From Celeribacter litoreus (GTDB lineage Bacteria > Pseudomonadota > Alphaproteobacteria > Rhodobacterales > Rhodobacteraceae), in assembly GCF_020165855.1 (NCBI RefSeq), contig NZ_JAIUFY010000008.1, positions 186,001-250,000 of the forward strand: a stretch of DNA of 64,000 nt, written 5' to 3'. Below the pieces are notes generated by a model. The model searched no databases, was not told where the DNA came from, and saw only the letters and a list, made by a program, of their open reading frames with translations. This document shows positions 59,058-64,000 of the stretch, one piece after another. Both the position numbers and the translations under genes were made by a program. Numbering within the stretch: the first letter of the stretch is position 1; each line of letters opens with the position of its first letter.

Positions 59058-60002
59058 TCAGGCGGAACAAGATGCGCCGCCGAGCACGCAGAACTTTGCG
59101 CAGTGTGGGTGGTTCAGGGCCACGTCGCCCATCGCCTCACCAAGAGTTGCGCCAAGTTCGAATTCCGTATCGTAGGGCAGGAGAGTGCAGGCAATGATGC
59201 TCGGGTCCGCGCCTTTGCGTTTGACCACCATCCGCGAGGTCGCGCACATCACGTCAGACGGCGATTTTCCGAGAATTCCCCAACAGGCGGTGGTGATTTC
59301 CGGCACTTCCGCGGTCATATCCATTTCTGGGAAGATAACGGTCTTTCCAGGATGAGATGCGTCTATCTCATACCCTTTCTCCGCAAAGAGCGCTGCAAAG
59401 CCCGCCCGCGTTGCTGTGTCTGTTTCATGCCAAAGTGAGCGGGCGGCGACGGCGAGCGACGCACCGGCGTCACGCAGCCAATCCATCCCTTCGAGCGTGA
59501 TCCCAAAGCTGCCCATGCCCCGCATCTCATCGTGATGTGTCTCTGAGAAATGATCGAGCGAGACGCGGAAGGTCAATTTTTCAGGATACACCTCAATCAG
59601 TGGCAGCAGGCGGGCTTTGATCAAGGGCCGCTGCATCGGGCGCATCGCGTTGGTGAGGACGAGCACCTCATAGCCGCGCGCCAGTGCGGCTTTGAGCATG
59701 TCGGGAAAATCGGGATTCATAAACGGTTCGCCGCCTGTAAATCCGATTTCTCGCACCGTCAGACCCAAGTCCGCGATCTCGTCAAGGTAGCTCTCCATCT
59801 CCGCGAGCGTGAGGTAAGCGAGGGCATCATTTGTCGGGGAGCTGTCGATATAACAGTTCACGCAGGTGATGTTGCAGAGCGTGCCGGTGTTGAACCAGAG
59901 TGTATCAAGTCGCTCGAGCGAAACTTTCGCGCGGGCCTCACCTTTGGCGGTGATGTCGGGGGCTTGAAACTTGCCAATATTGGCGGGTCCGGTGTCCTTC
60001 AT
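59058..60002 (-). CDS. radical SAM protein of unknown product
   Basis: 314 aa. The [4Fe-4S] site is CNITCVNC (CxxxCxxC, about residues 43-50), followed by IGFTGGEPFMNPDF (SAM-binding GGE). Further cysteines occur in TTACWGIL, VMCATS and the tail CAKFCVLGGASC, so auxiliary iron-sulfur clusters (SPASM-like) are possible. No precursor peptide or partner enzyme is visible nearby. It is convergent with the HNH gene, 6 bp apart. Substrate unknown. Confidence 0.88.
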   Translation of the reverse strand: MKDTGPANIGKFQAPDITAKGEARAKVSLERLDTLWFNTGTLCNITCVNCYIDSSPTNDALAYLTLAEMESYLDEIADLGLTVREIGFTGGEPFMNPDFPDMLKAALARGYEVLVLTNAMRPMQRPLIKARLLPLIEVYPEKLTFRVSLDHFSETHHDEMRGMGSFGITLEGMDWLRDAGASLAVAARSLWHETDTATRAGFAALFAEKGYEIDASHPGKTVIFPEMDMTAEVPEITTACWGILGKSPSDVMCATSRMVVKRKGADPSIIACTLLPYDTEFELGATLGEAMGDVALNHPHCAKFCVLGGASCSA

Positions 60003-60186
60003 GCGTTTTCGCTCCGCTCTTCTGTGCAGTTAGAAGAAGCTAACCCCTTGGGGAATGTAGGGAAAGGGGGCGATTGCCACTATAACGGGCTTTTGAGTGA
60101 CCATTGTGCAATGATATGGTGCGGGGACTTGAGAGCCTGCGTGCGAGTGCTAGACTTTTCCGCGACACGAGGGTATCTGAAGCTAA

Positions 60187-60198
60187 GTTAGCGCTAAC
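60187..60198. promoter_or_regulatory. perfect palindrome GTTAGCGCTAAC upstream of zwf
   Basis: 12-bp palindrome with a central CG, 80 bp before the zwf ATG. The central CpG and symmetrical half-sites are typical of LacI-family operators. It is in the right place to control zwf-pgl-pgi. Confidence 0.6.
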
Positions 60199-60278
60199 CT
60201 TGGATTGGGTGAGTGGCGATCAAAGTGTGTACCCGGCGGTCAGGACCCCCGTTTCGGGACAGCTCGAAGGAGACAGTC

Positions 60279-61733
60279 ATGGTTTCGCGTGTGATTCCGG
60301 TCGATGAATTCGACCTCGTGATTTTTGGGGGCACAGGTGACCTTGCACGACGCAAGATTTTGCCGGGCCTTTATCGCAGGTTCTGTGCGGGCCAGATGCC
60401 TGAGACGGCACGCATTATCGGGGCGGCTCGATCCGAACATGACGCGGAAGAGTTCAAATCCATCGTCCGTGCCGCCATTCACGAATTTGCGGCAAACCAT
60501 GCCTGTGACGAACAGCAGATCGGTGCCTTCCTGGACCGTCTTGATTACGTTCAAATCGACGCGCGGGGCGAAGGCGGTTGGAAAGAATTGAAGGGCATGA
60601 TGCGCGAGGGCGTCGTCAAAGCCTTCTATTTCTCCGTCGCCCCTGCGCTTTTTGGTGACATTGCAGAACGTCTTCAGAGCAACGGGATTGCGGATGCGGA
60701 GTCGCGCATCGTGGTCGAGAAGCCTTTCGGTCGCGATCTCCAAAGCGCCAAGAAACTCAACGCCGATCTCGCCAAACATTTCCATGAGACGCAGATTTAC
60801 CGCATCGACCACTATCTCGGCAAAGAGACGGTGCAAAACCTCATGGCGGTCCGTTTCGGCAATATTCTGTTCGAACCGCTCTGGAATTCGCAATACGTCG
60901 ATCACATTCAGATCACGGTGGCGGAGACGGTCGGTGTCGGCGGTCGTGGCGAGTATTACGACAAATCCGGTGCAATGCGGGACATGGTGCAAAATCACCT
61001 GATGCAACTTTTGTGCCTCATTGCGATGGAACCACCGTCGAGATTTGATCCCGACGCTGTTCGCGACGAGAAACTTAAAGTCATCCGTGCGCTTGAACCG
61101 ATCGACCATCACCACATCGTCCGCGGTCAGTATGATGCGTATGAAGGGGAGCCGTCCTACCGTGAGGACGCTGGCGATCTGCGGTCGCGCACCGAGAGCT
61201 TCATCGCGATGCGCTGTATGATTTCCAACTGGCGGTGGGCCGGCACGCCGTTCTATCTGCGTACGGGTAAAAAGCTCAAAGCGCGCAACTCCGAAATTGC
61301 CGTGGTCTTCAAAGACGCGCCGCACTCGATTTTCGGAGAAGAGGCCGGTCGTCATGCCAACGTGCTGTCGATCCGCTTGCAGCCGAATGAGGGTATGACC
61401 CTCAAGGTGACGATCAAAGAGCCTGGGCCGGGCGGGATGCGTCTCATTGATGTTCCGCTGGACATGTCCTTTGCAGAGGCTTTGGGCGACGATGCAGAAG
61501 AGATTACAGATGCGTACGAGCGTCTGATCATGGATGTGATCCGCGGCAACCAGACACTCTTTATGCGCGGCGACGAAGTTGAAGCCGCGTGGGCCTGGAC
61601 CGATCCACTGATCGAAGGATGGGAAGCGCGGGCCGATGTGCCGAAGCCTTATGAGCCGGGATCCTCCGGTCCGGAAGATTCTATGATGATGCTGCACCGT
61701 GAGGGCCGTCGCTGGCGGGAGATCAAAGGATGA
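60279..61733 (+). CDS. zwf: glucose-6-phosphate 1-dehydrogenase
   Basis: 484 aa. FGGTGDLARRKILPGLY (NADP-binding), EKPFGRDL, RIDHYLGKETVQNL (signature with catalytic His region), and PFYLRTGKKL are clear. It oxidises glucose 6-phosphate to the lactone, feeding both the Entner-Doudoroff and pentose phosphate routes. Start taken at 60279 (MVSRVIPVDEFDL) with GAAGGAGAC. It overlaps pgl by 4 bp (ATGA). Confidence 0.97.
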   Translation: MVSRVIPVDEFDLVIFGGTGDLARRKILPGLYRRFCAGQMPETARIIGAARSEHDAEEFKSIVRAAIHEFAANHACDEQQIGAFLDRLDYVQIDARGEGGWKELKGMMREGVVKAFYFSVAPALFGDIAERLQSNGIADAESRIVVEKPFGRDLQSAKKLNADLAKHFHETQIYRIDHYLGKETVQNLMAVRFGNILFEPLWNSQYVDHIQITVAETVGVGGRGEYYDKSGAMRDMVQNHLMQLLCLIAMEPPSRFDPDAVRDEKLKVIRALEPIDHHHIVRGQYDAYEGEPSYREDAGDLRSRTESFIAMRCMISNWRWAGTPFYLRTGKKLKARNSEIAVVFKDAPHSIFGEEAGRHANVLSIRLQPNEGMTLKVTIKEPGPGGMRLIDVPLDMSFAEALGDDAEEITDAYERLIMDVIRGNQTLFMRGDEVEAAWAWTDPLIEGWEARADVPKPYEPGSSGPEDSMMMLHREGRRWREIKG

Positions 61734-62401
61734 ACCTGATCGAATACCCTGACCGCGAGGTGATGTTGCTTGATCTGGCCAACCGGATTGCAGGAGAACT
61801 TCGCTCAGCATTGGAACAGAACGAGCGCGCGAGCTTTTGTGTGCCGGGTGGGACAACACCCGGACCTGTGTTCGACACGCTATCCGGCGTCTCACTTGAT
61901 TGGGAGCGTGTTGACGTGCTCCTCAACGATGAACGCTGGGTGCCGGAAAGTTCTGAGCGCTCGAACACAGCTTTGCTCAAACGCCGTCTTCTGGTGAATG
62001 AGGCTGCATCTGCAAATTTGATTCCGCTGCATAAAGATGTGCCGACGCCGGAAGAGGGTCTTGATGACCTGATGCCAGCGATCGACGCTGTTTTGCCGCT
62101 CACCGTGCTCCTTTTGGGCATGGGTGCAGATATGCATACCGCGAGCCTGTTTCCCGGAGCGGATCAGCTTGAACTTGGTCTCTCGAATGAGGCACCGACC
62201 CTGTTGGCCATGCGTGCACCAGGAGCGCCCGAACCACGGATCACGCTGTCGGCAAAGGCGCTCAAGACGGCGATGACCACGCACATCCTGATCACCGGCG
62301 AGGAAAAGAAAGCTGCGCTGGAGAAAGCACAGGGGCTCTCGGAGATGGACGCCCCGATCAGTGCGTTTCTCTCGAATGCGACTGTGCATTGGGCACCCTG
62401 A
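61730..62401 (+). CDS. pgl: 6-phosphogluconolactonase
   Basis: 223 aa. Family blocks VPGGTTPGPVFDTL, LNDERWVPESSERSNTALLKRRLL, LLLGMGADMHTASLFPG and ILITGEEKKAAL. Hydrolyses 6-phosphogluconolactone. Coupled to zwf by ATGA overlap. A 130-bp gap follows before pgi, with no clear terminator. Confidence 0.95.
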   Translation: MNLIEYPDREVMLLDLANRIAGELRSALEQNERASFCVPGGTTPGPVFDTLSGVSLDWERVDVLLNDERWVPESSERSNTALLKRRLLVNEAASANLIPLHKDVPTPEEGLDDLMPAIDAVLPLTVLLLGMGADMHTASLFPGADQLELGLSNEAPTLLAMRAPGAPEPRITLSAKALKTAMTTHILITGEEKKAALEKAQGLSEMDAPISAFLSNATVHWAP

Positions 62402-62531
62402 GTGCATCTGCATCATCAGGTGATGAAAAGAGTGATGAGTTGCTGGAGCCCTTGATCTGTTTGTAACACGATCGGGCTACAGCGCATGATTAAGACCGGC
62501 TTCACGTGAGGCCGCGCCAAAGAGGAGATGA

Positions 62532-64000
62532 TATGAGCGTTAACTTTTCCGGCCTGAAGGCCCTCCATGCGGCCCACGGAGAACGTCATATTCTTGAGCT
62601 TTTCGACCAAAACCCTGAGCGCGCGACGGAGTTTTCGGCGGAGGCTGACGGTCTTCTCTTCGACTATTCAAAGACGCAAATTGATGCGGGCGTGCGTGCT
62701 GAGCTGATCGCTCTTTTGTCAGCCGCCGGTGTCGCGGAAAAGCGGACGGCGATGTTCGAAGGGGAGAAAATCAACGACACTGAGGGCCGCGCCGTGCTCC
62801 ACACCGCGTTGCGCAACCTCGACGGTGGGCCGGTCTATGTGGATGGGCTGGACGTGATTGCCGGTGTGCGCCAGACGCTCGCGCGGATGGATGACTTCGC
62901 GGACCGTGTGCGTCGTGGCGACATCGTATCTTTCTCGGGCGCAGCATTCGAGGATGTCGTGAACATCGGCATCGGCGGCTCCGATCTCGGGCCGGTGATG
63001 GCCTATGAGTCAATGAAACCTTATGTGGACGGCCCGCGCTGCCACTTCGTATCCAACGTGGACGGGGCGCATATCCATGACGTTTTGAACGGGCTGAATC
63101 CGCAGACGACGCTCGTGATTGTGGCGTCCAAAACCTTCACCACGATTGAGACCATGACCAACGCGAAAACCGCGCGGGACTGGCTTGTCGCGGCTGTGGG
63201 CGAAGAGGGCGTGTCGAAACATTTCGCAGCGCTTTCCACGGCAAAAGACAAAACGGCGGACTTCGGCATTGATCCCGATCTGGTGTTCGGGTTCGAAGAT
63301 TGGGTTGGGGGTCGTTATTCCATGTGGGGACCAATCGGTCTCTCCGTAATGCTCGCCATCGGGCCGCAACGATTTGCCGAATTCCTGCGTGGCGCTCAGG
63401 CGATGGACAACCATTTTCGCTCCGCTCCGTGGGAAGACAACCTACCTGCCATGCTCGCCCTCGTCGGGATTTGGCATAATCAGATCTGCGGCCACGCCAC
63501 CCGCGCGGTTCTGCCCTATGAGCAGCGTCTCCTGCGTCTGCCGGCCTATTTGCAACAGCTCGAAATGGAATCGAACGGCAAACGGGTCTCTATGGACGGC
63601 ACCGATCTGCCGTTTGACAGCGGTCCGGTCGTCTGGGGCGAACCTGGGACCAATGGTCAGCACGCCTTCTACCAGCTGATCCATCAGGGCACCCGCGTCA
63701 TTCCATGTGAGTTCATGGTCGGCAAATACGGCCACGAACCCGACCTCGCGCATCAGCACGAATTGCTTGTGTCCAACTGCCTTGCCCAATCGGAGGCACT
63801 CCTGCGTGGTCGGTCTCTTGAGGAAGCGACTGAGATCATGGCGAAGAAAGGGTTCGAGGGAGCCGAGCTTGAGCGTCAGGCCCGTCATCGCGTGTTCCCG
63901 GGCAACCGTCCGACGACGACGCTGGTCTACGAGAAACTCACACCGTTCGTGCTCGGTCAGATCGTGGCGCTCTATGAGCACCGTGTGTTCGTGGAGGGCG
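62532..64000 (+). CDS. pgi: glucose-6-phosphate isomerase, 3' end outside window
   Basis: The first 489 codons are in the window; the gene continues beyond 64000. PGI blocks: NIGIGGSDLGPVMAYE, VASKTFTTIETMTNA, GGRYSMWGPIGL and WGEPGTNGQHAFYQLIHQGT. It interconverts glucose 6-phosphate and fructose 6-phosphate, here linking gluconeogenesis to zwf. The ATG at 62532 follows GAGGAG. Full family length is about 530-550 residues, so only about 45-60 are missing. Confidence 0.96.

Overview
The window is a contiguous piece of an alphaproteobacterial chromosome, most likely from the Rhodobacteraceae (Roseobacter group). The evidence is the circularly permuted two-piece tmRNA gene, the TrgA/TrgB pair, DUF1127/DUF1289/DUF4169 proteins, the alpha-type SspB adaptor, a CcmI-RuvX gene pair, a purM-purN pair, a CCTCCTCCC-loop RNA behind a DUF1127 gene, and uniformly high GC with dense coding. 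I see no insertion sequence, prophage, integrase, CRISPR array or plasmid gene. Genes face both ways in short operons, and the content is mostly housekeeping and metabolic.

Layout. 1-5.5 kb: end of a membrane-anchored aspartic protease, marC, a YheS-like ABC-F ATPase, ndk, a Pmp3-type small membrane protein, a TfoX C-terminal-domain protein preceded by three 11-bp-spaced repeats, kdsA, and a DUF1127 gene followed by a Cuckoo/CcsR-like small RNA. 5.6-13.4 kb: a carbohydrate locus with an AraC regulator divergent from a cytoplasmic GH3 glycosidase and a complete CUT1 ABC importer. 13.4-16.4 kb: a 514-bp structured non-coding stretch, tRNA-Asn, an MBL-fold hydrolase, an orphan histidine kinase and a CAT-anticodon tRNA. 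16.5-26.8 kb: purM-purN, rnd, two GNAT paralogues, an iron-type binding protein, mazG, cysS-cimA and a squalene/phytoene-synthase-like protein. 26.8-33.2 kb: small DUF genes, a serine hydrolase, an unrecognised secreted protein, fumC, sspB, ssrA (tmRNA) and a short-chain dehydrogenase-like protein with altered catalytic residues. 33.2-45.3 kb: a polyamine-type binding protein, a GntR regulator divergent from acuI, a TSUP exporter, ruvX-ccmI, sodB with an Irr-like box, a metallophosphoesterase/M20 hydrolase pair, rarD, a LOG protein and a LysM protein. 45.4-52.5 kb: an Atm1-type exporter, photolyase, cfa, trgA-trgB and an MFS transporter. 52.6-56.6 kb: four cobalamin genes in two divergent pairs. 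56.6-64 kb: a DNA glycosylase, an esterase, a 41-aa peptide, an HNH nuclease, a radical SAM protein, and zwf-pgl-pgi for glucose-6-phosphate entry into the Entner-Doudoroff/pentose phosphate routes.

The genes that work together most clearly are: the ABC importer with the GH3 enzyme (oligosaccharide uptake, then cytoplasmic hydrolysis); ssrA with the neighbouring sspB (tagging of stalled peptides and their delivery to ClpXP); phr, cfa and trgAB (light/oxidant stress, with a sigma-E-like promoter before phr); GntR with acuI (two identical operators between them); and zwf-pgl-pgi behind a perfect LacI-type palindrome. I found no convincing wholly new multi-gene system. The best leads for undescribed biology are in non-coding DNA (the 13.36-13.87 kb structured region, the DUF1127-linked RNA, several sharp palindromes) plus the lone radical SAM enzyme and the unrecognised secreted protein at 28.3-29.1 kb.
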